From assembly GCF_040833975.1 (NCBI RefSeq), contig NZ_CP162130.1, forward strand, positions 943,501 through 1,007,500: a stretch of 64,000 bases of DNA, written 5' to 3'. Numbering within the stretch: the stretch's first letter is position 1; the number at the start of each line of letters is the position of its first letter. The notes under the pieces are model-generated. The model saw only the letters and a list, made by a program, of their open reading frames with translations, ran no database searches and was not told where the DNA came from. The translations under genes were made by a program, and so were the position numbers. The stretch is from Leptospira sp. WS92.C1 (GTDB lineage: Bacteria > Spirochaetota > Leptospiria > Leptospirales > Leptospiraceae). Shown one piece after another: positions 30,240-39,498 of the stretch.

Positions 30240-31053
30240 ATAATATCTCCATAATATCCGGTATGATCCGTTTGATCAGTCTTGTTTCTTTTAATTTGTC
30301 ACGAAGTAAAAATCGGGCCTTTGATTCCACAGAAGTTTCTGCTTTTGCAGCTTCAAAAGCGATCGGTATTGCAATTTCAGTCTTATATAAATCGGCGATA
30401 TCGTAGACGAAAGAAAGTTGTTTGCCTGTGTGAATAAATCCAATTCCCGCAGAACAACCTACGGCGAGAATCGCAGTTTGACAGATTCCGTAAAGACAGG
30501 AGTTTACGGATGAGAGAGCTCGATTGACAGGATCGCCGAATAACCATTCGGATTGATCGTAGTTTCGTCCGGTCCACTTGATGCCGTAAAGTTCTGCCGC
30601 TTCCTGATACGATTTACGAACTCGTGCTCCTTCTTTTCCTCGAAGCTGTTCGATGGATAATTTTGGTCCCAATGATTCTCCAAAACGTTTCTCATACATC
30701 CGATGAACTACTTTTAATCTTTCTTGGGAATCGGAAAAGGCGGTAGCTTGGCGTAATAAATTTCTCGAAGAATGAGTTCCTGTATAGCCGCTGGAGTAAA
30801 ATTTTACTCCTTCTTCGCCGACCCAAGCTAACAAGCAACGAGAATCAGCGATTCGTTTGATCGCTTCGTGCGTAATCGTAGTGCCGGGTCCGAGCATCAT
30901 GAGGGAAAGAGTTTCCACAGGAACCGGGATTTTTTTATCTAAGAATGTATAAGCCACCGATTTTAGATCTTGTTCAATATGTCCTTTTTCAAAATAGACA
31001 TAGGTCCAATTGTCTTCAAATTTTGGAATTTCTTGTAAGTTCCGATTTGCCAT
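30172..31053 (-). CDS. cas1: CRISPR-associated integrase Cas1, type I-E
   Basis: The 293-residue protein is the spacer integrase. Metal-binding residues fall where E. coli Cas1 has them: Glu141 (LRGKEGARVR), His208 (GFIHTGKQLSF) and Asp221 (YDIADLYK). Length and sequence fit Cas1e. It is the first gene of the adaptation pair. Unlike in most I-E loci it is not directly behind cas6e: about 360 bp with a cas6e relic, then the hicAB pair, lies between. A palindrome at 31135-31150 stands before it and may mark a separate promoter. Confidence 0.96.
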   Translation of the reverse strand: MANRNLQEIPKFEDNWTYVYFEKGHIEQDLKSVAYTFLDKKIPVPVETLSLMMLGPGTTITHEAIKRIADSRCLLAWVGEEGVKFYSSGYTGTHSSRNLLRQATAFSDSQERLKVVHRMYEKRFGESLGPKLSIEQLRGKEGARVRKSYQEAAELYGIKWTGRNYDQSEWLFGDPVNRALSSVNSCLYGICQTAILAVGCSAGIGFIHTGKQLSFVYDIADLYKTEIAIPIAFEAAKAETSVESKARFLLRDKLKETRLIKRIIPDIMEILYGDRDFRELFTEPEGRDVAINS

Positions 31054-31134
31054 GGTTCTGTAGAAATCGGCTTTCAGAATTCCATAATTTAGAAAAAAAG
31101 TATGAAATTATTCTTTAATGAATCATTTATAGTA

Positions 31135-31150
31135 TAACTAAATTTAGTTA
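31135..31150. promoter_or_regulatory. Palindrome upstream of cas1
   Basis: TAACTAAATTTAGTTA is a perfect 16-bp palindrome 82 bp before the cas1 start. Read toward cas1, TATACT (31136-31131) overlaps its edge and could be a -10 box; no good -35 was found. This fits an operator for independent cas1-cas2 expression, but only as inference. Confidence 0.4.
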
Positions 31151-31167
31151 CAGATTGGAGTTTGTTT

Positions 31168-31283
31168 TTATACTCTTTCTAAAAGTAGCATTCCGTATCC
31201 GAATGTTTTTCCGGAACGATTCCTTTCCGAAAAGGATTCATTTTTTGTATGTTTTTAAACTTTTTACGATCGATGATTTTGAG
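31168..31283 (-). pseudogene. Relic of a divergent cas6e 3' end
   Basis: The minus-strand frame ends KGIVPEKTFGYGMLLLERV and a stop at 31168. It aligns with the real cas6e end KGIGPGKAFGCGMLLLARV, and upstream LKIIDRKKFK aligns with LKITEPEKFK. About 38 codons are in frame before stops and shifts appear. At roughly 60% protein identity it is not a fresh duplicate. It marks an older, different cas6e that once stood directly before cas1. Confidence 0.82.
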
Positions 31284-31414
31284 AGGAGGTCAGTGAGGAA
31301 TTGACTTTCGTGGAGAATTTTACAGTCAATTGTGAATGCTTCGATGATTCATTTTGATAAAACAGGTTTTGATCCAAATTTGAAGACGTGCTTTGATATT
31401 CTATGTTCAATTCC

Positions 31415-31633
31415 TTAAGCGAATAAAAGTCTGCCTTTTGGCTCAGGAATGGTCCGTCCGATTTTTTTTGCTGTTTCGATCCATTCTTGGATTACAATTT
31501 GCAAATTTTGGAGTACTTCTTCCTGAGTCTTTCCATCCGCCATACAGCCGGATAGTTCAGGAGCTTCCGCAATATAACATTGATCGTCCTTACTCCAATA
31601 AATGATGATTTCATACTTTGGCTGTGGATTCAT
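31415..31633 (-). CDS. hicB: HicB-type antitoxin
   Basis: The 72-residue protein has the HicB partial RNase H-like fold pattern: YEIIIYWSKDDQCYIAEAPE, LSGCMADGKTQEEVLQNLQI and IQEWIETAKKIGR. HicB neutralises HicA by direct binding. This version lacks an obvious C-terminal DNA-binding helix-turn-helix or ribbon-helix-helix; it ends at KGRLLFA. Its ATG overlaps the hicA stop by 4 bp, so the pair is translationally coupled. It is embedded between cas6e and cas1 on the cas strand. Confidence 0.86.
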   Translation of the reverse strand: MNPQPKYEIIIYWSKDDQCYIAEAPELSGCMADGKTQEEVLQNLQIVIQEWIETAKKIGRTIPEPKGRLLFA

Positions 31634-31893
31634 GACTCTTCTATTTCTTCCACAAGGTTATACTTTGTCAATACGTTTCGAACTTGTTTTACTTGATATG
31701 CCTTCGCTAATTTTCCAACCGGCTGAAGGTTGAGTATCTCGGTAATTCCCTCTTTCCAGAATATGAAATGGTCTCCCCGAATTCGATTTCGAAATCCCGC
31801 TTGATCCAGAAGTTTTATCAGGTCTTCAAAGTTAATATTTTGATCATTTCTTCCGGAAAGAATGCGAAACAGGAATTTCTCTTTCTTGGTCAC
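31630..31893 (-). CDS. hicA: HicA-type toxin (mRNA interferase)
   Basis: I choose the GTG at 31893, just after the cas6e stop; a longer frame reaches 31926 but runs back into cas6e. The 87-residue product has the dsRBD-like HicA pattern: FEDLIKLLDQAGFRNRIRGD, then HFIFWKEG with the likely catalytic His, then LNLQPVGKLAKAYQVKQVRN (given in parts). Such toxins cleave mRNA until bound by HicB. With only 2 bp between cas6e and hicA it should be transcribed with the interference genes. The unusual position makes it a candidate guard or addiction module for the cas set. Confidence 0.8.
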   Translation of the reverse strand: MTKKEKFLFRILSGRNDQNINFEDLIKLLDQAGFRNRIRGDHFIFWKEGITEILNLQPVGKLAKAYQVKQVRNVLTKYNLVEEIEES

Positions 31894-31895
31894 AT

Positions 31896-32723
31896 TTATA
31901 CTCTTGCTAAAAGTAGCATTCCGCATCCGAATGCTTTTCCGGGACCGATTCCTTTTGTGTAGGCGGTTTTGAACTTTTCAGGTTCGGTGATTTTCAGGAT
32001 TCCGGAGAAGGTGACTGAGTGGATTTTGGGAATCTCATGATTTTCTCCCTGTTTCGTCTTAACCGCGCGAGCATCTTCCTTAGTTTCAATCGATACATTC
32101 AGTATTTTGAAACCGTTTTCTAAACCTCGTTTCGAAATCCATTCCAATTGATCCGCTTCCTTATAAACTCCGACTTTTTTGGATTTCAATTTTTCTCTTT
32201 GTTCTTTTGTAATACCTTTCTTGAGTTCTTCTAATTTCTCTTTTCCTTTCAAATATAACTTTTGATTAGAGTAATCTCTATCTACCGGATAACCCTTTAA
32301 TTCTTCTTTGAATAAACTTCTGTAATCTTTTACTTTTTTGGTCGGGTTGGCCTTTACCAAGAATCGCAAGGTGATTCCTGTTTGTATAAACTCCGGAGAT
32401 ATTCTTTTTATATGATTTTTGTCGGGAATTTCTTCTAAAACGGAAAACTCTCCAAATGCATTACTCCAATTTGGGACTTGTGTCGAGAAGACTAAAATTC
32501 GCGGAGATATCGAATTTCCTACGGCCGAATTCGTATCAAAATGATAGAGAAACGGAGCCGATTTAGGCTCCTTCTTTTCAGTATCGTCCTCAGTTATAGT
32601 ATCATTTTCTTTTATATCGTCCGAAAACGCCATCCACAATCTTCTGTGAATATTGTAAGGATTTCGTAACCAATTTTGAGTGACCCGATTTCGAAGATCA
32701 AGTTTAAGCTGAGATAGATACAT
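31896..32723 (-). CDS. cas6e: Cas6e crRNA endonuclease (CasE)
   Basis: The 275-residue protein cuts the pre-crRNA at the repeat hairpin and stays bound as part of Cascade. The catalytic His26 is seen in NPYNIHRRLWMAF, at the position known in Cas6e, and the C-terminal glycine-rich loop in KGIGPGKAFGCGMLLL. It has a Lys/Glu-rich insertion (KEELKGYPVDRDYSNQKLYL, etc.) making it longer than E. coli CasE (199 residues). It follows cas5e by 35 bp and is followed by hicA after 2 bp. Confidence 0.93.
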   Translation of the reverse strand: MYLSQLKLDLRNRVTQNWLRNPYNIHRRLWMAFSDDIKENDTITEDDTEKKEPKSAPFLYHFDTNSAVGNSISPRILVFSTQVPNWSNAFGEFSVLEEIPDKNHIKRISPEFIQTGITLRFLVKANPTKKVKDYRSLFKEELKGYPVDRDYSNQKLYLKGKEKLEELKKGITKEQREKLKSKKVGVYKEADQLEWISKRGLENGFKILNVSIETKEDARAVKTKQGENHEIPKIHSVTFSGILKITEPEKFKTAYTKGIGPGKAFGCGMLLLARV

Positions 32724-32758
32724 GGGGCTCTCCTATATAAATGAAGTTTGAATATTCA

Positions 32759-33454
32759 TTAAATTGTTTCTTTCTTTACAAAAGTTTGAATTCTTCTCGG
32801 TAGGAATATTCTCTCATTAGAATCAAATGAAACTGCAGAATCCATAATGGTATCTACTCCATCCGCAAAATTACCGACTTCCTCTTGTCTGTCGAACGAA
32901 TCAATAGATTGATCCCCAATGAGCAATTTTAACGCGTCTTCATACGTTGAAAGAATTCCTACATATACCGGAATAGATGGGATACAGCTTTTCCGTCCCA
33001 ACCATATTCCCCAGACTGGATTCTTCAAACCATAACCGTTGGAGTTTTCAGTAATTTTGTCTAAGAACAATTTTTCTCCGTTAAGTATTACACCGAAATC
33101 AGCATCTGTGAGATAATACCTTCGAGTAATATGGCTTTCTTTTATTCCTCCACTTGCCTCTCGGGTATTGTGAACAGTATGATAATCTTGTAATCTCCCA
33201 ATTGGCAATGATTTCGAAGCCTTATCTTTTCTCGGTAATGCGATTGTGATCATTTTTACCTTCAAAAATTCTTTTAAAAAACGGTTCTCTGTCTCACTAC
33301 CTCGACCGTAACCTAAAGCTGCACAACATATACCGGCAATTCCACTCTTAGTAGGCATAAGTCCCGTATTACGCCTGTTGTACTGACTATCGAAACCCCA
33401 AGACTGAAGAGGCCCTTGAAGCCTCAAAACGATGAAAGCATTTTCAGACGACAT
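32759..33454 (-). CDS. cas5e: Cas5e (CasD), Cascade subunit
   Basis: The 231-residue protein holds the 5' handle of the crRNA. Family motifs are FIVLRLQGPLQSWGFDSQYN, PTKSGIAGICCAALGYGRG and HITRRYYLTDADFGVIL. It overlaps cas7e by 11 bp, as is common for the pair. The C-terminal FLPRRIQTFVKK is typical of the family. No irregularities. Confidence 0.94.
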   Translation of the reverse strand: MSSENAFIVLRLQGPLQSWGFDSQYNRRNTGLMPTKSGIAGICCAALGYGRGSETENRFLKEFLKVKMITIALPRKDKASKSLPIGRLQDYHTVHNTREASGGIKESHITRRYYLTDADFGVILNGEKLFLDKITENSNGYGLKNPVWGIWLGRKSCIPSIPVYVGILSTYEDALKLLIGDQSIDSFDRQEEVGNFADGVDTIMDSAVSFDSNERIFLPRRIQTFVKKETI

Positions 33455-34673
33455 GCTTTATCACTTCGCTAAGTAATTCAGAAAGATTCTTCTCAGGTAT
33501 TTGGGTTGTTGCTTCCTTTTTCTTTTCTTCATTTTTTTGATAACGAATTGCTAATTCCAAAGAAGATTCAAGTCCCCAAGTTTCTTTTAATGCAAAATAC
33601 TCATTTAAAAGTGCATCAATCGATTTTGAGATAAACCCATCTTGAGTTACGACAGGTTTCTCAAAGGCATTGATTAGCTGAACTGGATGTCCTGAATTGC
33701 GCACTATTGCAAGAACATAGGACGGAAACGTATTTGCGTTCATCGTATTTTTGCGGGCATTTGGAATAGCCTTGATCGTAGAATCAACGAATGTTTTCAC
33801 CACACTTTTGCGTTCGTCCGAACTTAGGGCACCTAAATGCTCCTTGTCTGCGAGCATATCTAAATTCAATGCAACAAATCGGTAAAACGTCGCGGAATTA
33901 AACTCCAAAGTGCTCGTATGGCCTGCTCCCATTTCCTCTTTGGGTTGTAGATCGTCTAAAGCTGAAAAGAAATCAATTTCATTATCAGATTTATGAACGG
34001 AAAGAGCATGAGAACACATAGACGCCGCTTCTACCATCAAAGAATGATCGTTGGCGACCATGCGGCCGAAGAGAGCAATATCAGCAGCATCTTTTAACTC
34101 AACTGATTTTATTGCAGCACTGATGTTTTTTAGTTTTAGTGTTTTCTTAATAATATTTGCGTATTCGTTTTCTTTTTCCTTAAGTTCCTTTTCACCAGTT
34201 CCCTTCTGATTTTTTTTAAGGTCAGATATTTCTTTGTTAAGTGCAAGAGCTCTTTGGAATTCTTTTGCGATATTTTCGATTTTTAGAATATTTTCTATAA
34301 TTTTATCGTATTCGAGAGATGAAAAGAACATAAGAGTTTTAATTTTCTTATAACCTTCAGAATCCGATTTCGTATCTAACGTTTCTATCAAGTTGGCGAC
34401 CTCTTCGGAAATAAATATGGCAACCTCTTTTGCGACCTTTTTATCTTCTAATCTTTTTGATAATTCTTGAACAAAAAGGCGAGTTCTATTTCCACCGAAG
34501 ATATCGGGAGCGATTGACTTAGCCAACTCCCGAATCGCCCTTTTCCACGACTGGCTTGACACCCGTGCTCTCTGTACACCACCAAAAACCGCCGTTTTCG
34601 GAGAGTTTAGGTCATCTCGATTCAGGCAAGCTACCGGTACCGACTGAATGATATGCAATTCCAAGTGTTTCAT
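33444..34673 (-). CDS. cas7e: Cas7e (CasC), Cascade backbone subunit
   Basis: The 409-residue protein forms the six-subunit backbone along the crRNA guide. Family motifs are LELHIIQSVPVACLNRDDLN, GGVQRARVSSQSWKRAIR, NDHSLMVEAASMCSHALSVH, GAGHTSTLEFNSATFYRFV and ARKNTMNANTFPSYVLAIVR (all in pieces). A Lys/Glu-rich coiled insertion at about 140-185 makes it longer than E. coli CasC (363). A good ribosome site (AAGGAG) precedes the ATG. cas5e overlaps its 3' end. Confidence 0.95.
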   Translation of the reverse strand: MKHLELHIIQSVPVACLNRDDLNSPKTAVFGGVQRARVSSQSWKRAIRELAKSIAPDIFGGNRTRLFVQELSKRLEDKKVAKEVAIFISEEVANLIETLDTKSDSEGYKKIKTLMFFSSLEYDKIIENILKIENIAKEFQRALALNKEISDLKKNQKGTGEKELKEKENEYANIIKKTLKLKNISAAIKSVELKDAADIALFGRMVANDHSLMVEAASMCSHALSVHKSDNEIDFFSALDDLQPKEEMGAGHTSTLEFNSATFYRFVALNLDMLADKEHLGALSSDERKSVVKTFVDSTIKAIPNARKNTMNANTFPSYVLAIVRNSGHPVQLINAFEKPVVTQDGFISKSIDALLNEYFALKETWGLESSLELAIRYQKNEEKKKEATTQIPEKNLSELLSEVIKHVV

Positions 34674-34704
34674 TTTTTCTCCTTCTTTGAAAAATTAAAC
34701 GAGT

Positions 34705-35169
34705 TTAATCAGCGTTAGTATTCCAGAATTCCATAGCCCAATTTTGCTTTGTACTATCGTTCCAACGTTTCAGGTCACAATAAAGTTGCCCATAGTTTAC
34801 TGGAACCTGATGGGACTCTGCCAAGGACACGATTCGTAAAATTCTTTGAAGCCTTTCTTTCATATTCTTTGCAGCGAGAAGATGCAGAAATCTTCGTTCT
34901 GTCGCACTCAATTTATTGTCTTCTGAACGTCCCTCGCGTTTAGTTTCTATTTGTTTGCATGTCTGACCGAAATTTCCACTTGAGGCGATAAGCGGATGTT
35001 TTGCAAACAAGCCAGCAACAAAAGCACCCACTTCATTTTGAATACTAATTCCTATACGGCTTAATACTGGCCAGGCACGCTGCTTTTTGCTTTCTACGGA
35101 GATGCAACGGAGATTGGCCATTGCTCCACGGTCTTCCTGAATCTTCTGTAATCTTGTTACAATGCTCAT
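34705..35169 (-). CDS. casB: Cse2 (CasB), Cascade small subunit
   Basis: The 154-residue protein is the helical small subunit lining the inner face of Cascade. It is recognised by position and by the family ends: ENDRGAMANLRC-like N-terminus (here EDRGAMANLRC), RRFLHLLAAKNMKERLQRIL and NYGQLYCDLKRWN. It overlaps the end of casA by 4 bp. The gap to cas7e is 31 bp. Confidence 0.9.
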   Translation of the reverse strand: MSIVTRLQKIQEDRGAMANLRCISVESKKQRAWPVLSRIGISIQNEVGAFVAGLFAKHPLIASSGNFGQTCKQIETKREGRSEDNKLSATERRFLHLLAAKNMKERLQRILRIVSLAESHQVPVNYGQLYCDLKRWNDSTKQNWAMEFWNTNAD

Positions 35170-36806
35170 GCTATTACCTCTTCTTCATACGATAGTTCAT
35201 CATCCCGTGATACAGCTTGCTGATCGTTAGTTACTAGTTTTCTCCATCCTTTTACGAACGCTTTAACCTGCCGTGGCGTTTCCTTGGCACATGCACTCCG
35301 ATAGGCATCACAGGCAATTTGGAATATCGCCTTACGCCAGACATTACGGGTAGGTTCGGCTTGATCGGTTCCAATTGCTTCTATGTGCATCATGAGTAGT
35401 GATAGACTTTTTTCGACATTTGTCCAGTAGTAGAGTAAGGCTTTCTCAGCAAGTTTATCTTTTAGAACATTCTTTTCTTTTCCTGCCTTTTCTACTCTTC
35501 GTTCCCAGTCCCAATCTACCTCCTTTCGATAAACCTCTATCGCTGTGCGTAATTTGATTGCATAGCCTTCTGCGCCAATTGTATTTTTACCACCTCCGAT
35601 TTCAGTTTTATGGATAGAATTATGGCTTACTAATGCTGGTTTGATATGAAATACAGACTCCATAGCAATGTCCATAGAGGCTTGATCTCGAGTAATAGCG
35701 CAAACCATGAAGTCAAATGCTTCATCACGAGGAGCATTTGACATTGCTATAGGCCCGCCAATGCCTTCAGATGTACGATGAACCAATAGAGACGAAAGTT
35801 CTCGCCATAAGGCTTTCGACGGAGCAGCTTTTACAACCTCTCTTTTTTGCTCTTCTTGGCGTGTAATAATTTTAACTGAGGCGGTGGGTTCTGCAGGGAA
35901 GCCATCTTCGTACTTATCATATTTAAACCCAGCACAACAGTACATCCTAAAATTTGGCAATAATTTGACCCAACGGGAGATCGGTACTAACCTACCCAAA
36001 TAAGTTTTTGTCGCATTGACTGCTTCTTCCGAATCCGGTTTAGGAGAGGTCGGAAAGTTTTCCCAAATAGGTTTGCCCAGGCTTATCGAATTATAGACAT
36101 TTTGATCTTTCTTCTTTGCTTTATTAAAACTTATGTATGTTTCTTGAATGCTTTCATATGATGGCAAGTTCAAGTATATTGTACAAAGAAGGTCATTTCC
36201 TCGAAATAATGAATGTGTCATAGATTGAGATAAACATGGAGCATCAAGGTTGCCGACCTGCTTAGTAACAACGGAATCCCATTGGGCAATTGGCAATCCG
36301 CCTCCAGACGAAAAATTTTGATAGGTAAGCAGATTTAAAGCCAACCTTTCTAGTTTAACTTCCCTTGATTCCGATTCAGCCAAATGCTCGAATAGAGTGG
36401 AATTTTTTCCGCTCGCGATTTCGAAATCCAATAAAACAACGGGTGATGTTTTGTCTTTTGGCGAGGCTTTGTCTTCTTTTTTAGTAGTTTCTTGTAGGTC
36501 TGCCACCTGCAACCACGGTTTCGTTTTGTGAAACAATTCAAAAGAATCTTTCCACTGAGTTAAATACCTTTCGGCCGCGTTAGGCAATTTCGTGGGAACC
36601 TGCAACCATTCTTCATAATCCTTTGGTCCATCTAAAGCAGCATGGGCTATGCAAAGAAACAGACGCATGAGTGAAACTCGTTCATGTGGGCGCACGGCAA
36701 GATCTGCGAATTTTTCGCCCTTAGTAAAGAGAGAGACTATACTAATTCGTTCCGGTTTGCCCTGCAAATCCACGACTGGAATCCATGGATCAAATGCTAC
36801 ATTCAT
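35166..36806 (-). CDS. casA: Cse1 (CasA/Cas8e), Cascade large subunit
   Basis: The 546-residue protein recognises the PAM and helps recruit Cas3. It shows the family start AFDPWIPVVDLQGKPERISI and PHERVSLMRLFLCIAHAAL. The middle has YQNFSSGGGLPIAQWDSVV and the C-terminal four-helix bundle region is present. It overlaps cas3 and casB by 4 bp each, so it is within one operon. Length is close to E. coli CasA (502). Confidence 0.93.
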   Translation of the reverse strand: MNVAFDPWIPVVDLQGKPERISIVSLFTKGEKFADLAVRPHERVSLMRLFLCIAHAALDGPKDYEEWLQVPTKLPNAAERYLTQWKDSFELFHKTKPWLQVADLQETTKKEDKASPKDKTSPVVLLDFEIASGKNSTLFEHLAESESREVKLERLALNLLTYQNFSSGGGLPIAQWDSVVTKQVGNLDAPCLSQSMTHSLFRGNDLLCTIYLNLPSYESIQETYISFNKAKKKDQNVYNSISLGKPIWENFPTSPKPDSEEAVNATKTYLGRLVPISRWVKLLPNFRMYCCAGFKYDKYEDGFPAEPTASVKIITRQEEQKREVVKAAPSKALWRELSSLLVHRTSEGIGGPIAMSNAPRDEAFDFMVCAITRDQASMDIAMESVFHIKPALVSHNSIHKTEIGGGKNTIGAEGYAIKLRTAIEVYRKEVDWDWERRVEKAGKEKNVLKDKLAEKALLYYWTNVEKSLSLLMMHIEAIGTDQAEPTRNVWRKAIFQIACDAYRSACAKETPRQVKAFVKGWRKLVTNDQQAVSRDDELSYEEEVIA

Positions 36807-39388
36807 AAGAATTCCTCTATAATTTTACTTTCAATGATTCCGAGATTATCGGAATAAAAGAATTGCACCCCTTCTTGTAACTCTTCTAAAGTTATGTTTT
36901 TTTGATCTAAAGGTCCATCGGGAATTAAGACTTTTGCACATAACCCTTGAACAACGTCAGAAAAATGATTTAAGCTGGCGTTTTTTTTAAAATGATAACG
37001 GGATATCTTGACTATGTTCCTATGAATTTTTTGAGCGAAGGAAAGATCGAATTTCTTTTTTGGTATCGAGTGACTTGAACCATCTATAAAATTCACTATA
37101 TTATCCTTTATGCTTTTGCATAGAACAAGAGACACTTGCGGGATTTCAGATAGACGAGTCTGGATTCCTTCTTCGTCTTCTAAGGCGACCTGCCAAATAT
37201 TGCTGTTCATCAGCGCTTTTTGTTCATGGACCCTCTTTTTTTCTAAGAGGTCCGATTTTAATTCTTTCCAAGAATCGGGATCTTCATAGTTATCTGTGTA
37301 GGTGGCCTCAATCACTTGCCGTATCTGGCCAGGAATAGAGATCGACTCGTTTTGAAATCCAAGCCATACATCAAGCGAACGCAAAAGAACATAAGGAGAA
37401 TATACTCTTGCTTTTCGCCCGAATGCTTTCGATATTTCTGAGCTCTCCATTTCTTTCAATTCGCTAAGAGAATATTCTTCTTGAAGAATCAGCATTTGCG
37501 GTTTATCTTTTTTCCGATTCCCACGTTTATGGCGCCAAAGTCGTCCAAGACGCTGTAACATCATATCGGTAGGGGCAAGTTCTGTTACCAATAAATCAGC
37601 ATCCAAATCAACACTTTGCTCTACAATTTGGGTAGAAACAAGAATGCAAGGCCTGCGATTGTTTTCATCTTTGCCTAACCGTTCCATCCATTCCGATTCT
37701 AATTGCTCACGCCTCCAGATCGGAAAACGGGAATGTAAAAGACCGACTTTTATCTGTTTCTCTGTTATTTGGTTAAATTTCAAATACTGACGCTGTGCTT
37801 CTGAAACGGTGTTGCATATCCATAAGATTAACCCGCCATTTTTGGCTAATTCGAGCACTTTTATTTCGGCATCTTTGTTTGAGATAAAATCGATTTCAAT
37901 TTCTTTAGATTCAGGAGGCTTGATCGCAACCGGCTCTATCACTTGCCCGTTCACACGTCCGGTAATGACAGGATAACTTTCTATTTTTAATTCGGAGTAT
38001 TTTTCTTCATACTCAGGTAAAATTTGCCCCCTTCTCGATTTTGTCAACGTGGCTGAAAGTACGATTATAGTGCATCCCAGTCCCTCCAAAGTTTCGATCA
38101 AACGATTAACCAAAGTACCTGTATATAGATCGTAAGAATGCACCTCGTCCAAAATTACGACCTTCCCAGATAGAGCAAAATGACGTACAAAGAAATGTTT
38201 GGCGGCAACCACTCCTAAAAGAGCCTGATCGATTGTGCCTACCCCAAATGGAGCCAGCAAGGCCCGTTTATTTGAGGCAAACCAGTTTTGACTCACTCTG
38301 GCATCTTCTTTACTTAAAATATCATTAGAGGTTGCTGCTGATTGGATTTGCAATTTATCTGTAACTAACCATGAATTTCCATGTATCAGGCGACTAATTG
38401 CGTTAGTTGAAATATTTTTCAGAAATTCATTTAATCGTAGATAGATTCTATTGCTGGTTGCCTGTGTCGGCAGAGCGAAATAAATTCCCGTTGCCAAACC
38501 CTGGGCTATAAGTTGATATGCCGCTGCAAGAGCTGCCTCCGTTTTTCCCATGCCCATTGGAGCCTCGACAATATAGACGCCGGGTCTGACAATGGTATCT
38601 ACAGCTCTTTTCTGCAAATCATTCGCATCGAATGTGAATAGATCTTTGAAAGATTTTCCGTGGAATATGTCAGTAATATTCAATTCAATTTCTGCTAAAG
38701 CCAGTTGCGCGGCTTTTACGGAATCATGATCATTCAGATTCCTTAGTGGAGGAAAAAATCTTTCGTCAGATCCTATCCAATCTGCAACTGTAGTAAGTCC
38801 TGCCAGCCACCATAGCCCCGGAGAGGCGTTATTTAATGAGGCAATTTTATCGATACGATTGATGAATACATTCCAAATGCGTTCTGCTTCTTGTTGTCTT
38901 TCAAGTTCCCAAACAATTCCAGAAACATTTGTCCCACTTTCTACAATCGCCTTCGGAGGTCGGTAGCCCCTGTCATCCGGCCGATTCAACCTTCCATGAT
39001 GGGCACCTATAACAGCGGAAACATACTTAGAAGTACTAGGATCAAGGCTTTTACTCCTTAGAAATTGCTGAATAAAGGCATGGGACACTTTTCCGTGATC
39101 AGATTCCATAGTGGTATCCCACACTCCATTCTTTGCAATTTGCTCTAAATTGTTTTCTACCAACCATGCATTGCATTTTCTTTGGAATCCTGGCGAGACT
39201 TTTCCGATATCATGTAACGCTGCCAATACTGCAGTGATGCCTATATTTAGCTCAAATCTTTGGAGTAAATTTTCGTTCTGCTCAGCAATCATGGAAGCAA
39301 CATTTCCTACATTTAGCATATGTTGATAAACTGATATTCCAGGATTTCCATCTGATGTAGTCTTTGCCCAAAAATGAATAGCCCTCAT
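36803..39388 (-). CDS. cas3: Cas3 HD nuclease-helicase
   Basis: The 861-residue protein nicks and unwinds target DNA. The HD nuclease part carries His23 (YQHMLNVG), His59-Asp60 (ALHDIGK), ESDHGKVSH and GAHHGR. The helicase has Walker A at ~275-283 (APMGMGKTEA), DEVH at 414-417 (VILDEVHSYD), SATLTKSRR and the C-terminal QRLGRLWRHKRG. All motifs are intact. It is the first gene of the set, 110 bp behind the SNF2-like gene, with a GGGGAAAG site before its ATG. casA overlaps its end by 4 bp. Confidence 0.95.
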   Translation of the reverse strand: MRAIHFWAKTTSDGNPGISVYQHMLNVGNVASMIAEQNENLLQRFELNIGITAVLAALHDIGKVSPGFQRKCNAWLVENNLEQIAKNGVWDTTMESDHGKVSHAFIQQFLRSKSLDPSTSKYVSAVIGAHHGRLNRPDDRGYRPPKAIVESGTNVSGIVWELERQQEAERIWNVFINRIDKIASLNNASPGLWWLAGLTTVADWIGSDERFFPPLRNLNDHDSVKAAQLALAEIELNITDIFHGKSFKDLFTFDANDLQKRAVDTIVRPGVYIVEAPMGMGKTEAALAAAYQLIAQGLATGIYFALPTQATSNRIYLRLNEFLKNISTNAISRLIHGNSWLVTDKLQIQSAATSNDILSKEDARVSQNWFASNKRALLAPFGVGTIDQALLGVVAAKHFFVRHFALSGKVVILDEVHSYDLYTGTLVNRLIETLEGLGCTIIVLSATLTKSRRGQILPEYEEKYSELKIESYPVITGRVNGQVIEPVAIKPPESKEIEIDFISNKDAEIKVLELAKNGGLILWICNTVSEAQRQYLKFNQITEKQIKVGLLHSRFPIWRREQLESEWMERLGKDENNRRPCILVSTQIVEQSVDLDADLLVTELAPTDMMLQRLGRLWRHKRGNRKKDKPQMLILQEEYSLSELKEMESSEISKAFGRKARVYSPYVLLRSLDVWLGFQNESISIPGQIRQVIEATYTDNYEDPDSWKELKSDLLEKKRVHEQKALMNSNIWQVALEDEEGIQTRLSEIPQVSLVLCKSIKDNIVNFIDGSSHSIPKKKFDLSFAQKIHRNIVKISRYHFKKNASLNHFSDVVQGLCAKVLIPDGPLDQKNITLEELQEGVQFFYSDNLGIIESKIIEEFL

Positions 39389-39498
39389 ACTTTCCCCAGA
39401 GTTGTAGATGTGGAGGCAAATCCGTCATGCGGCCTTTCCCCAATACCGATCATATCCTTTTCTCATTGCTGCATCTTACATTTTACCCCGGACAAATC

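Noticed and set aside
31054..31134. Promoter -10/-35 pair for cas1
   Set aside because: TATACT is a fair -10 box, but no -35 was found at proper spacing. Only the palindrome is listed.
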